Shown: positions 37,509 to 46,845, numbered from the stretch's first letter. The stretch: 64,000 nucleotides of DNA from Sphingobium fontiphilum (GCF_014196635.1 NZ_JACIEB010000001.1:310001-374000); one strand, 5' to 3'. The notes: a model not told the origin generated them from the sequence alone. Translations and numbers: made by a program.

Positions 37509-38868
37509 TATTCTGATTGTCGACGATGAGGAGGATATTCGCGATCTTGTCGCGGGTGTTCTGGAGGATGAAGGGTTTGAAACCCGTTCAGCCGCTTCCA
37601 GCGATGCGGCGCTCGACGCGCTGGCGACGCGCCGCCCTTCACTGGTCCTGCTGGACGTGTGGCTTCAGGGTTCGCGGATGGACGGGCTTGAATTGCTCGA
37701 CGAGATCAAGCGGCGTGACCCCAGCATCCCCGTGCTGATGATTTCCGGTCATGGCAATATCGACACCGCCGTCGCCGCCATTCGAAAAGGCGCCGCCGAT
37801 TTCATCGAAAAGCCGTTCGAAGCCGACAGGTTGCTGCATCTGGTCGCGCGCGCGACGGAGACGGAGCGCTTGCGGCGGGAAAACCAGGCGCTGCGCGCGC
37901 GCGTGGGGCAGGATGACGAACTCACCGGCACATCAGCGGCGATCAATGCCGTGCGCGCGACCATCAAAAAGGTTGCGGGAACCGGCAGTCGCGTTTTGAT
38001 CTCCGGCCCCGCCGGCGTAGGCAAGGAAGTCGCGGCGCGGATGCTCCACAGCTGGAGCGGTCGCGCTGATGCCCCATTCATCATCGTCGCGGCTGCACGG
38101 ATGGACCCGGACCGGGTCGAGGAAGAGTTGTTCGGGGTGGAAGACCCCAGCGGCCTTGTTCGTCCCGGCTTTCTGGAACAGGCGCATGGCGGCACGCTCT
38201 ATCTCGATGAAATCGCCGACATGCCGGTGACGACGCAGGGCAAGATATTGCGGGTGCTGACCGATCAGAGCTTTACCCGTGTCGGCGGGCAGCGTCAGGT
38301 GAAGGTGGATGTGCGGGTCATTTCCTCAACAGCGCGCGATCTGGCGACGGAGATTGAGGAGCGTCGGTTTCGGGAAGACTTGTTCTACCGCCTTAATGTC
38401 GTGCCGCTGGTCATCCCGCCGCTGTCCGACCGGCGCGACGATATTCCGTCCCTCGTCGAACATTATCTTGCCCGTTTTGCCTCGGATCGCCGTGTTTCGC
38501 CGCCGGATATGGCGAGTGACGCCATGGCGGCCCTGCAAGCGCATGAATGGCCCGGCAATGTTCGACAACTCCGCAACGTCATCGAACGCACGATGATCCT
38601 GGCGCCCGGCGACCGGATCGGGCGGATCGAACTGGACATGCTGCCGCCCGAAATGACGAGCGGCGGAGTGGGGGAGGGCTCGGGCCATTCCGCCATCATG
38701 GGCGCGCCGTTGCGCGAGGCGCGGGAAAGCTTCGAGCGCGAATATCTGCGGATTCAGATCAGGCGCTTTTCCGGGAATATTTCGCGCACCGCGACCTTCA
38801 TCGGCATGGAGCGTTCGGCCCTGCATCGCAAACTCAAGCTGCTGGGGATCACCGAAGACAAGGAGTGA
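37498..38868 (+). CDS. ntrX: NtrX response regulator lacking the sigma-54 GAFTGA loop
   Basis: The 456-residue NtrC-family protein has a receiver (Asp53), an AAA+ domain with Walker A GPAGVGKE (170-177) and a Fis-like C-terminus (NISRTATFIGMERSALHRKL). Where NtrC has GAFTGA, the segment between ELFG (about 210-213) and the next strand reads EDPSGLVRPGF, with no GAFTGA. Such an NtrX is expected to work without sigma-54 contact, by binding DNA at sigma-70 promoters. This is a known feature of some alphaproteobacterial NtrX proteins. The gene overlaps ntrY. Confidence 0.93.
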   Translation: MALDILIVDDEEDIRDLVAGVLEDEGFETRSAASSDAALDALATRRPSLVLLDVWLQGSRMDGLELLDEIKRRDPSIPVLMISGHGNIDTAVAAIRKGAADFIEKPFEADRLLHLVARATETERLRRENQALRARVGQDDELTGTSAAINAVRATIKKVAGTGSRVLISGPAGVGKEVAARMLHSWSGRADAPFIIVAAARMDPDRVEEELFGVEDPSGLVRPGFLEQAHGGTLYLDEIADMPVTTQGKILRVLTDQSFTRVGGQRQVKVDVRVISSTARDLATEIEERRFREDLFYRLNVVPLVIPPLSDRRDDIPSLVEHYLARFASDRRVSPPDMASDAMAALQAHEWPGNVRQLRNVIERTMILAPGDRIGRIELDMLPPEMTSGGVGEGSGHSAIMGAPLREARESFEREYLRIQIRRFSGNISRTATFIGMERSALHRKLKLLGITEDKE

Positions 38869-39028
38869 CGGGACCGTCAAATTTGCGGGGGCGGCAATCC
38901 GGGCATGGACGACCTTTCGCAACTGCGATATAGATGAAGCGTTCCCGACAAGCGGGATCAGGCACGACACCCTGCCCAGGGGTGCAAGGAGCGGGTAACG
39001 TCCCGCCAATAACGGAAGGCTGGAATAC

Positions 39029-39511
39029 ATGGCCGATAAAGTGAACAACCTGCAGGATATTTTCCTGAATCATCTGCGCAAGACCAAGACCCCTGTCACC
39101 ATGTTCCTGGTCAAGGGCGTGAAGCTTCAGGGCATCATCACCTGGTTCGACAATTTTTCGGTGCTGTTGCGCCGCGACGGTCAGTCGCAACTGGTTTACA
39201 AGCACGCCATTTCGACGGTGATGCCGGCCCAGTCCATGGACCTTACCGAACTTCGCAAGTCCAGCGATGGCGACCGCAAGCCCAAGCTGCTTCAGGAAAT
39301 CTTCCTGAACGCCGTGCGCAAGTCGGGCAGCCCCGTCACCATGTTTCTGGTGAACGGCGTGATGCTTCAGGGCGAAATCGCGGCCTTCGACCTGTTCTGC
39401 ATGTTGCTGGAACGCGACGGCATGGTTCAGCTTGTCTACAAACACGCGATTTCCACCGTTCAGCCGCTTCATTCGCTCGACTTGTCGGGTGAGGGTGAAG
39501 GCGAGGATTGA
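39029..39511 (+). CDS. hfq: Hfq with two tandem Sm-like domains
   Basis: This 160-residue protein contains two Hfq Sm domains, residues 8-66 and 88-146, offset by exactly 80 residues. Each has the LQ-xIFLN start, the Sm1 strand PVTMFLV and the YKHAIST Sm2 motif (57-63, 137-143). The usual Hfq has one domain of about 65 residues. Domain 1 keeps the Lys of VKLQG while domain 2 has Met (VMLQG) and lacks one basic rim residue. A trimer of such a chain could mimic the normal hexamer. Zymomonas Hfq is known to have the same doubling. The protein acts in sRNA-mRNA pairing. It is followed by hflX. Confidence 0.96.
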   Translation: MADKVNNLQDIFLNHLRKTKTPVTMFLVKGVKLQGIITWFDNFSVLLRRDGQSQLVYKHAISTVMPAQSMDLTELRKSSDGDRKPKLLQEIFLNAVRKSGSPVTMFLVNGVMLQGEIAAFDLFCMLLERDGMVQLVYKHAISTVQPLHSLDLSGEGEGED

Positions 39512-39567
39512 TCGCGACCCGATCGCGCCGATGGACATGTTCGGCGCGGTCGTCCACATAGACCGGC

Positions 39568-40926
39568 ATGGCGATTTTCAACCGCGACAGTGAAGACGAG
39601 GTCGCGCGTGGCGCACGCGCGATCGTCGTTCATGCAGAAACCCACGGCGCTGATCGTCGTGACAGCGACGCCAGGCTGGAGGAAGCGCGCGGCCTTGCTC
39701 TGGCGATCGGCATTGATGTGCGCGCGGCGCAAAGCTTTCGCGTGCGTGATCGCAAGCCCGCGACCCTGTTCGGCAGCGGTCAGGTGGAACAGATCGCCAC
39801 GCTGGCGCGGCAGGACGATGCCGAACTCATTATCGTCGACAACAACCTGTCGCCGGTCCAGCAAAGCAATCTGGAAAAGGCCTGTGAGGCCAAGGTCATC
39901 GACCGCACCGGGCTCATTCTGGAAATCTTCGGTGAGCGCGCGGCCACCAATGAAGGACGGCTTCAAGTCGAACTGGCCCATCTCGATTATCAGGCGGGGC
40001 GGCTGGTGCGCAGTTGGACCCACCTAGAACGGCAGCGCGGCGGTTTCGGCTTTCTGGGCGGTCCGGGTGAAACCCAGATCGAGGCTGACCGGCGGATGAT
40101 CCGCGACCGGATGGCCAAGATCCGGCGCGAACTGGACCAGGTGACCCGCACCCGCGGCCTGCATCGCGCCCGTCGCCAGCGTGCGCCATGGCCGGTCATT
40201 GCGCTGGTGGGTTATACCAACGCTGGAAAATCGACGCTTTTCAACCGGATGACAGGCGCCGACGTCATGGCGGAAGACCTGCTCTTCGCCACGCTTGACC
40301 CGACCATGCGGCAAATCGCGCTGCCCGGACTGGACAAGGCGATCCTGTCGGACACGGTGGGTTTCGTTTCCGACCTTCCCACCCAGCTCATCGCCGCTTT
40401 CCGCGCGACGCTGGAGGAAGTGCTGGCCGCCGACATCATCATCCATGTCCGCGACATCGCCCATCCCGATAGCGAGGCGCAGCGGGATGATGTCCTCGAT
40501 GTGCTCGGTGAACTGGGCGTGGCGGGAGAGGGGGCGCTGGCGCGGGATGGGGAGGCGAGCGAGCCTGTCCCGATGATCGAGGCATGGAACAAGCTGGACC
40601 TGCTCGATGCGGAGGGCCGCGAACATGCGCGCGAACTGGCGGCCCGGCGCGATGACGTCGTCATCCTGTCGGCCTTGACGGGAGAGGGGGTTCCAGACCT
40701 TCAGCGCGCCGTCAGCGCCCGTCTGACGGCGGGAGCGACCACGCACCGGCTGGAAATCCCGCTGTCCGATGGCGCGGCTGTCGCCTGGCTGCATGAGCAT
40801 GGCGAGGTGCTAGGCAGCCATATGGAGGATGACCATATGATCGTCGACGCGCGGCTGTCGGCGTCGGCGCTGGCCCGCTTCAAAAAGCGGCAGGGCGAGG
40901 GCGATCCTACAGCCAGCGATGCATGA
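39568..40926 (+). CDS. hflX: GTPase HflX
   Basis: The 452-residue ribosome-associated GTPase has an N-terminal HflX domain with a Gly-rich GGFGFLGGPGETQIE motif and a G domain with P-loop GYTNAGKST, DTVGF and NKLD motifs. HflX splits or rescues stalled ribosomes during stress. It follows hfq by 56 bases, as in many alphaproteobacteria. Its 3' end overlaps the convergent acetyltransferase by 20 bases. Confidence 0.96.
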   Translation: MAIFNRDSEDEVARGARAIVVHAETHGADRRDSDARLEEARGLALAIGIDVRAAQSFRVRDRKPATLFGSGQVEQIATLARQDDAELIIVDNNLSPVQQSNLEKACEAKVIDRTGLILEIFGERAATNEGRLQVELAHLDYQAGRLVRSWTHLERQRGGFGFLGGPGETQIEADRRMIRDRMAKIRRELDQVTRTRGLHRARRQRAPWPVIALVGYTNAGKSTLFNRMTGADVMAEDLLFATLDPTMRQIALPGLDKAILSDTVGFVSDLPTQLIAAFRATLEEVLAADIIIHVRDIAHPDSEAQRDDVLDVLGELGVAGEGALARDGEASEPVPMIEAWNKLDLLDAEGREHARELAARRDDVVILSALTGEGVPDLQRAVSARLTAGATTHRLEIPLSDGAAVAWLHEHGEVLGSHMEDDHMIVDARLSASALARFKKRQGEGDPTASDA

Positions 40927-41425
40927 CAAAGGCGTCGACCAGCCCATGACGCGGGTGATCGAATACGCCGGGTAACCGGCCGACGGTCGCGAATCCCATC
41001 GCCCGCCAAAGCGCCACCGCCCGTTCATTGGTGGCGATCACGAAATTGAACTGGATGGCGCGATAGCCAAGCGCGCGCGCCAGATCGAAGGAGGCTGCGC
41101 ACATGGCGCGCGCCACGCCCCGGCCGGTCGCGGCGGGGGCCGTCACATAACCGGCATTGGCGACATGGGCGCCGCCGCCATGCTGGTTCACGCGGACATA
41201 GAATATGCCGAGCACGACGCCGTCCTCGACCAGCAGCCGCGTTGTGCGTTCGGGCGCCAGCCACAGGGCAAGGGCGCTCGCCCGGTCCATATCGCGCGGC
41301 ACGGCCAGCGTTTCGCCAGCCCGGATCACTGGCTCCAATAGCGCCCAGATGGCGTCATCGTCTGCCGCCGTCGCCGGGCGAATCAGCCGTCCGACGCCTT
41401 GAGCTTCTGCTTCGCCCGCTGCCAC
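40907..41425 (-). CDS. GNAT-family acetyltransferase
   Basis: The 172-residue protein has the acetyl-CoA binding pattern GRGVARAM in the A motif and the WRAMGF segment near the end. Target unknown. The only start candidate giving a full domain is the GTG at 41425, which overlaps mazG by 43 bases. A stop-to-stop overlap with hflX makes the region unusually packed. A shorter product starting downstream of the overlap would lack the first beta strand, so the GTG start is preferred. Confidence 0.82.
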   Translation of the reverse strand: MAAGEAEAQGVGRLIRPATAADDDAIWALLEPVIRAGETLAVPRDMDRASALALWLAPERTTRLLVEDGVVLGIFYVRVNQHGGGAHVANAGYVTAPAATGRGVARAMCAASFDLARALGYRAIQFNFVIATNERAVALWRAMGFATVGRLPGVFDHPRHGLVDAFVMHRWL

Positions 41426-42174
41426 AATGCCTCCTTGTCTTCCAGCGACAGCTCAACGAAGCGATCGCCCGCATCCGCCTCCATCGCGCGAAACCGGCGT
41501 TCGAATTTGATATTCGCTTTTCGCAGAGCGGTTTCGGGATCGATCTTTAGATGACGAGCGAGGTTGACGACCGCGAACAGCAGGTCGCCCACTTCCTCTT
41601 CCTGTTCATCAGGCGTCGCCGCGCCGTGGACTTCATCCAGTTCCTCGTGAATCTTGGCCACCGCACCTTGCGTATCCGGCCAGTCGAACCCGGTGCGCGC
41701 CGCGCGCTTCTGCAACTTCTCGGCACGGAGCAGGGAGGGAAGGGCGAGGGCGACTCCGGCCAGCGCGCTGGGGTCGGGCTCCTTCTCCGCGCGCTCCTGC
41801 GCCTTGATGACTTCCCACTGGGCATGGCCCGTGGTGCGATCCGCGCCATCGCCAAAGACATGCGGATGACGGCGCACCATCTTGGCGCTGATCGCGTCGA
41901 TCACATCCTGCAACGCGAAGGCGTTCGCCTGTTCGGCCATGCGCGCATGGAACACGACTTGCAGCAACAGGTCGCCCAGTTCGTCGCACAACGCGGCCAT
42001 ATCGTTGCGGGCAATGGCGTCGGCGACTTCATAGGCTTCTTCGATCGTATAGGGCGCGATCGAAGCGAAGTCCTGCGCAACGTCCCATGGGCACCCCAGT
42101 TGCGGATCGCGCAACCGGGCCATGATCTGTGCGAGCGGCATGATGTCGGCCGGACTGGCGGTATCGGCGGGCAT
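41383..42174 (-). CDS. mazG: Nucleoside triphosphate pyrophosphohydrolase MazG
   Basis: The 263-residue protein has two MazG domains with EExxE/ExxD metal motifs: TIEEAYEVADAI with DELGDLLLQ, and KIHEELDEVHGA with EEVGDLLFA. It hydrolyses NTPs to NMPs, cleaning non-canonical nucleotides and affecting (p)ppGpp levels. It starts at the ATG at 42174 and appears to drive expression of the overlapping GNAT gene. Confidence 0.95.
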   Translation of the reverse strand: MPADTASPADIMPLAQIMARLRDPQLGCPWDVAQDFASIAPYTIEEAYEVADAIARNDMAALCDELGDLLLQVVFHARMAEQANAFALQDVIDAISAKMVRRHPHVFGDGADRTTGHAQWEVIKAQERAEKEPDPSALAGVALALPSLLRAEKLQKRAARTGFDWPDTQGAVAKIHEELDEVHGAATPDEQEEEVGDLLFAVVNLARHLKIDPETALRKANIKFERRFRAMEADAGDRFVELSLEDKEALWQRAKQKLKASDG

Positions 42175-42337
42175 GGTGATCGTTCGCTTTCCACGATTTG
42201 CTGCTAAGGTCAGCAGGGTTTAGCAGGGAGGCCGACAAAGACCAGCACCCCGGATCAATAAGTCCGATAATATATATTATGTTAAATAATCACCATGCCA
42301 TTTGGGGCTAAGCGTTGGTAAGCCATGGAACGCCTGT

Positions 42338-42360
42338 AAAACGCCTCTCGGGCGCGTTTT
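42338..42360 (-). terminator. Probable terminator after tRNA-Pro
   Basis: An AAAACGC...GCGTTTT inverted repeat lies 18 bases beyond the tRNA-Pro 3' end on the minus strand, with the T run on the exit side. Its loop of nine bases is long. Confidence 0.5.
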
Positions 42361-42374
42361 GCGACTCGGCGGAA

Positions 42375-42454
<80 letters not shown>

Positions 42455-42573
42455 ACTGGTCACGCCTTTGACCTAAGCCGGTGCGCGCGTCAATGGATGG
42501 CTTGCGTTGCGTTGCGCTCTGGCCGATCATCCTGGGCCAGATGCGCGAGCGCGCATGGCTCCGAAAGGACGGC

Positions 42574-43734
42574 ATGACTGAAATCGACGACCTGATCCAG
42601 CCGATGACGCAGTTGCGCCGCGACATTCACGCCCATCCCGAACTGGCCTTTTGCGAACGACGCACCGCCGCGATGATCGCAGGGGAACTGCGCGCGCTGG
42701 GCCTGGACGTGCATGAAGCCATTGGCCGCACCGGCGTTGTGGGTGTGCTCAGGAACGGATCGTCAAAGCGCAGCATCGGTTTGCGCGCCGACATGGATGC
42801 CCTGCCCATCGATGAACAGACCGGCCTTCCATGGGCCAGCACCGTTCCGGGTTCTTTCCACGGTTGCGGGCATGACGGCCATGTCGCCATGCTGCTGGGC
42901 GCGGCCCACCATCTGGCGCGCCATCGCGACTTTGACGGGACCGTGAATTTCATCTTTCAGCCGGCCGAGGAAGGCCATGGCGGCGCGCGCGAGATGGTGG
43001 CGGAGGGCCTGTTCGATCGCTTCCCCTGCGACCGGATATTCGCCCTGCATAACTGGCCTGACCTGCCCGCCGGAACGATCGCCACCCGTACGGGTCCGAT
43101 CATGGGCGCCGCCGACTGGTTCGACATCCATCTGGAAGGGCGCGGCGGCCACGCCGCCATGCCGCAGGACACGCCGGACGCCATATTGGCCGCCGCGCAT
43201 CTGGTGACGCAGTTGCACAATATCGTTTCTCGCCGGATCGCCCCTGTTGCACAGGCGGTACTGTCCGTCACCCGCATTCAGGGCGGACATACCCACAATG
43301 TCCTGCCCGACCGTGTCAGCATAAAGGGCACGGTTCGCAGCTTCGATCCCGCCGTGCAGGATCAGATCGAAACCGAAATGCGCCGCGTGGCCCAGGGCGT
43401 CGCGATGGCGGCCGGGTTGACCGCGACCGTGCATTATCAAAGAAACTATCCGGCGACGATCAATGATGCAGACGCGGCAAATGAGGCGCTGAAGGCCGCC
43501 GCCACGGTCGGCACGGCTCTGGAGGCGCCCGACCCCGCGCTGACGGCCGAGGACTTCGCCTTCATGCTACAGGCGTGCAAGGGCGCCTATATCTGGCTGG
43601 GCCAAGGGCGACCCGACGGCAGCCCGCCGCTGCACAATCCGCGATATGACTTCAACGACGACGTGCTGGGCATCGGCATTCGCCTGCATGTCGCGCTGGT
43701 GCGGCAATGGCTGGGTGATGTCGGCGCGTCCTAA
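42574..43734 (+). CDS. M20D-family amidohydrolase (hippurate/aminoacyl hydrolase type)
   Basis: The 386-residue metallohydrolase has metal-site residues in GCGHDGH (Cys98, His100, then His103), the FQPAEEG motif and a downstream HN segment. The family contains hippurate hydrolase, aminoacyl hydrolases and N-acyl amino acid hydrolases; substrate is not determinable here. AAAGGA lies just before the ATG at 42574. A longer frame beginning at 42481 has a non-homologous extension and starts 27 bases after the tRNA-Pro gene. Confidence 0.88.
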   Translation: MTEIDDLIQPMTQLRRDIHAHPELAFCERRTAAMIAGELRALGLDVHEAIGRTGVVGVLRNGSSKRSIGLRADMDALPIDEQTGLPWASTVPGSFHGCGHDGHVAMLLGAAHHLARHRDFDGTVNFIFQPAEEGHGGAREMVAEGLFDRFPCDRIFALHNWPDLPAGTIATRTGPIMGAADWFDIHLEGRGGHAAMPQDTPDAILAAAHLVTQLHNIVSRRIAPVAQAVLSVTRIQGGHTHNVLPDRVSIKGTVRSFDPAVQDQIETEMRRVAQGVAMAAGLTATVHYQRNYPATINDADAANEALKAAATVGTALEAPDPALTAEDFAFMLQACKGAYIWLGQGRPDGSPPLHNPRYDFNDDVLGIGIRLHVALVRQWLGDVGAS

Positions 43735-44678
43735 AACCAGGCGCGCAAGCCGACAACCAAGCTGGTGTGCCAAGGCCGATCCCCGGCGGCCCGCGCATAG
43801 TCCGCGCTGTCGCCCAGCTTCCTCTCCCAATGGACGCCGGCATAGGGGGCGAATTCCCGGGCGATCTCGTAGCGCAGACGCAGGCCCAGTTCGATCTCGG
43901 AAAACCCAGAACCTATGCCCAGTTCCGGCACATTCTGCGCGGCGATATTCACCTCAGCCGCTGGTTGCAGGATCAGCCGCTGGGTGATCCGCTGGTCATA
44001 GCTGCCCTCCAGCCGAAGATGCGCATCGCCCTTCTCCGACAGGAAGGCTGATACGCCGACTTCAAACCAATAGGGCGCCAGACCGTCGATCCCGATGACC
44101 GCATAGCTGCGCTGAGGCCCCGGGCGGAAATCGTGGCGCACCCCGGCCTCCAGATTGAACCAGGGGTCGATGGCGCGGCGATAGAGCGCCTGCGCCTCAG
44201 CCCGCTCCACTTGGCCGCCAAACGCCCCTTCCCCCTCGCTCTTTACGGCAAGGCGGTTGATGTCGCCGCCGATCCACGCCTCCCCTTCCCATGCGTAGCC
44301 GTCCGCGCCCTTCACCGCGCGATATTCCAGACGGTCGAGCATGAGCTTGGACCAGGTCATGCCGCCACTTTCCCGGATCATCGCGGCGCGTGCACGCGCC
44401 ATCGCGGCCGGATCGTGAAAGGCGTCGGCGGCATGATCGGTCGGGATGGGTGGCGGATCGCCAACGGGGATTGGGGCGCTCGCCTTGTGGCCGGCGTGCG
44501 GATCGGCAGAGGGCGCGCGATGCCCGGCATGATCGTCCGCCCCGCCACCGTTAGCTGTCGCACCGTCGCCGGGGGGATTGTCGTGGCTCATCGCGGAATG
44601 ATCCATGGCGTCATGGCCCTGCTGCGCCACGGCTGGGCTTGCCGTCAGGGCAAGCATCGCCAGGGGGAAAAGCCTCAT
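43731..44678 (-). CDS. copB: Copper resistance protein CopB
   Basis: The 315-residue outer-membrane protein has a signal peptide (1-20) and a His/Met-rich segment (about 20-75, GHDAMDHSAMSH, DPHAGHK) that could bind copper, followed by the conserved CopB beta-rich domain ending in VGLRAWF. It works with CopA in copper sequestration or export. Its ATG overlaps the copA stop (ATGA). Confidence 0.91.
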   Translation of the reverse strand: MRLFPLAMLALTASPAVAQQGHDAMDHSAMSHDNPPGDGATANGGGADDHAGHRAPSADPHAGHKASAPIPVGDPPPIPTDHAADAFHDPAAMARARAAMIRESGGMTWSKLMLDRLEYRAVKGADGYAWEGEAWIGGDINRLAVKSEGEGAFGGQVERAEAQALYRRAIDPWFNLEAGVRHDFRPGPQRSYAVIGIDGLAPYWFEVGVSAFLSEKGDAHLRLEGSYDQRITQRLILQPAAEVNIAAQNVPELGIGSGFSEIELGLRLRYEIAREFAPYAGVHWERKLGDSADYARAAGDRPWHTSLVVGLRAWF

Positions 44679-46405
44679 GCTCCGTCCTCGGCATGTCGCA
44701 CGGTTACGACGCGCATCATCCCCGAATGCATGTGCATCAGCATGTGGCAGTGGAAGGCCCAATCGCCCAGCGCATCGGCGGTCAGATGGAAACTGACCTT
44801 GCCGCCCGGCAGCACATTGACCGTATGCTTGCGCGGATTATGAACCCCCTGCCCGATTTCCAGCTCAAAAAAATGGCCGTGGAGGTGGATCGGGTGCGGC
44901 ATCATCGTATCGTTGATCAACGTCACCCGGACGCGCTCCCCATGGCGGAAGGGAATCGGGTCTGCGCCATCCGACAGTTTCACGCCATCGAACGACCACA
45001 TATAGCGTTCCATATTGGCGGTGAGATGAATGTCGATGCTCCGCGAGGGCGCGCGGTGGTCGGCATTGGGCGTCAGCGATTTGAGGTCGGCATAGGTCAG
45101 CACGCGATGGTCGACCTCTTCCAGCCCGGTGGGCCGTTCGCCGGTGCGGTCGACAGGCATGGGCGACAGGGTCGCGACGCCCGCTCCCATGTCCACCTGC
45201 GGCGCGACGGATGGATCGCGCATCGTCATGCGCATCGCATGGCCTTCGCCATGGTTCATGCCGGACATGTCCATGCCCATATCCTTCATGCCCAACAGAG
45301 GCCGGGGCCGCAGAGGCGGGATGGGCGCGACCATGCCCGGTCGCGGCGCCAGCGTCGCGCGGACCAGGCCGGACCGGTCGATCGCCTCGGCTATCAGGGC
45401 ATAGGCGGCCGCTTTCTCCGGCTGCACAATGACGTCATAGGTTTCCGCAATGCCGATCTGAAACTCGTCGGTTTCGACCGGCTGCACATCCTGCCCGTCG
45501 CATTGCACCACCGTCATCGGCAAGCCGGGCAGGCGGACGTTGAAATTCGTCATCGCAGACGCATTGATGATGCGCAGCCGCACCCTTTCCCCCGGCGCAA
45601 ACAGGCCGGTCCAGTTCTCGTCCGGGCCATGGCCGTTGACCAGATAGCGATAGGCCGCGGCGCTGATATCGGAAATATCGGTCGGGTCCATCCGCATGCC
45701 CCCCCAATCGATCCGTTCCTTCAGCGACTGGTCCCGCCCGGCGAGCAGGCCCGCCATCGTCTGCCGCTGCATATTATAATAACCACCCATCTGCTTCAGG
45801 CGTTTGAGCAACATATGGGGATGGACCGGGCTCCAGTCGGCCAGGACGATCACATGTTCGCGATCATGGGAAACCGGGTCGTCGGCCGCCGGGTCGATTA
45901 TGATCGGGCCATAAAGGCCCATGGCTTCCTGCATCCCCGAATGGCTGTGATACCAGTAGCTTCCCGCCTGCCGCACAGGAAATTCATAGGTGAAGGTTTC
46001 ACCCGGACCGATCCCCGGAAAGCTGACGCCCGGCACGCCATCCATCTGGAACGGCACCAGCAGGCCGTGCCAGTGGATCGACGTATCCTCGCGCAAATGG
46101 TTGGTCACCGCGATGCGGACATTCTGCCCTTCCTTCAGCCGAATCAGCGGCGCAGGGACTGAGCCGTTGACGCTGATCGCATGGCGGCTTTTCCCACCGA
46201 CGCCGAAATGGCCCTGCGCCACGTTCAATTGGATGAGATCGCCGCTGAGGACCGCGCCTTTTGCGGCTGCCCCGCCTGTTCCACTGGTCGCCCAGGCTGG
46301 AAAGGCGCGCGCGGCCCCCACACTCATGGCGGCGCCCGCCAAATTTTTGATCAGGCTGCGACGATCAAGCGATGGCGTGGTGGGCTGGGGCACAGGGCAA
46401 ATCAA
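44675..46405 (-). CDS. copA: Multicopper oxidase CopA
   Basis: The 576-residue periplasmic oxidase carries a twin-arginine signal (DRRSLIK at residues 14-20). Copper motifs are HWHG (111-114), HSHSG (153-157), HPIHLHGHFFE and the C-terminal HCHMLMH, all intact. A Met-rich segment (KDMGMDMSGMNHGEG) lies before the third domain, typical of CopA-type copper handling. The frame starts with TTG; a GTG at 46393 is an alternative. A missing sensor pair is noted: no copRS or cueR gene is adjacent. Confidence 0.93.
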   Translation of the reverse strand: MICPVPQPTTPSLDRRSLIKNLAGAAMSVGAARAFPAWATSGTGGAAAKGAVLSGDLIQLNVAQGHFGVGGKSRHAISVNGSVPAPLIRLKEGQNVRIAVTNHLREDTSIHWHGLLVPFQMDGVPGVSFPGIGPGETFTYEFPVRQAGSYWYHSHSGMQEAMGLYGPIIIDPAADDPVSHDREHVIVLADWSPVHPHMLLKRLKQMGGYYNMQRQTMAGLLAGRDQSLKERIDWGGMRMDPTDISDISAAAYRYLVNGHGPDENWTGLFAPGERVRLRIINASAMTNFNVRLPGLPMTVVQCDGQDVQPVETDEFQIGIAETYDVIVQPEKAAAYALIAEAIDRSGLVRATLAPRPGMVAPIPPLRPRPLLGMKDMGMDMSGMNHGEGHAMRMTMRDPSVAPQVDMGAGVATLSPMPVDRTGERPTGLEEVDHRVLTYADLKSLTPNADHRAPSRSIDIHLTANMERYMWSFDGVKLSDGADPIPFRHGERVRVTLINDTMMPHPIHLHGHFFELEIGQGVHNPRKHTVNVLPGGKVSFHLTADALGDWAFHCHMLMHMHSGMMRVVTVRHAEDGA

Positions 46406-46527
46406 TTCCTATATAAGGGACGCTCACATTGGATAGCGATACGCCATCCCAGATGACGGCATTTTTCATGCTTCGCAACGCCCCGCCCATTGCGACGCGA
46501 CCCGCTTTATCCCATAATGTCCGCACG

Positions 46528-46698
46528 ATGAGCGATGATCAGGAAAAGCCCGAAGCGGCAAAAGAACAGGCCCCCGCCAAGACCACATCGGACGCGCTGG
46601 CCAAAGGTGTTTCGAAGAGCCTGTGGATGGGAACCGCGGTCGGCATTGGTTCCGCGGCCATCGTCGCCGCCCTGCTTTACGCCCGCAAGCGTTCCTGA
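46528..46698 (+). CDS. Small single-span membrane protein, function unknown
   Basis: The 56-residue product has a Lys/Glu/Ala-rich soluble N-terminus and one hydrophobic segment (MGTAVGIGSAAIVAALLYA, about residues 34-52) with a basic tail (RKRS). It is not recognised. The chosen ATG at 46528 begins MSDDQEKPEAAKEQ; upstream in-frame starts at 46429 and 46453 are possible but without support. It stands divergent from copA and ends near a terminator. Confidence 0.6.
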   Translation: MSDDQEKPEAAKEQAPAKTTSDALAKGVSKSLWMGTAVGIGSAAIVAALLYARKRS

Positions 46699-46730
46699 CG
46701 CAGGCAATCCGCCCTTTTTATGCTAACCGA

Positions 46731-46765
46731 ATAAAGAAACGGCCCGGTGTATCCACCGGACCGTT
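46731..46765 (-). terminator. Rho-independent terminator after EF-hand gene
   Basis: A 12-pair stem with one mismatch (46738-46749 with 46754-46765) is followed on the minus strand by a TTTCTTTATT run. It lies about 80 bases beyond the EF-hand gene. Confidence 0.75.
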
Positions 46766-46845
46766 CCTCCTTCGCGACCCTCGGGGGGCTCCTTTGGCCT
46801 GCCTTCGTGACAAGCAGGTCAGTTATGGCCGTTATCCGCTATTTG

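Noticed and set aside
39029..39511. Hfq duplication considered as an assembly artefact or recent repeat
   Set aside because: The two halves differ at many codons and residues, so this is an old, diverged duplication rather than a copy error.
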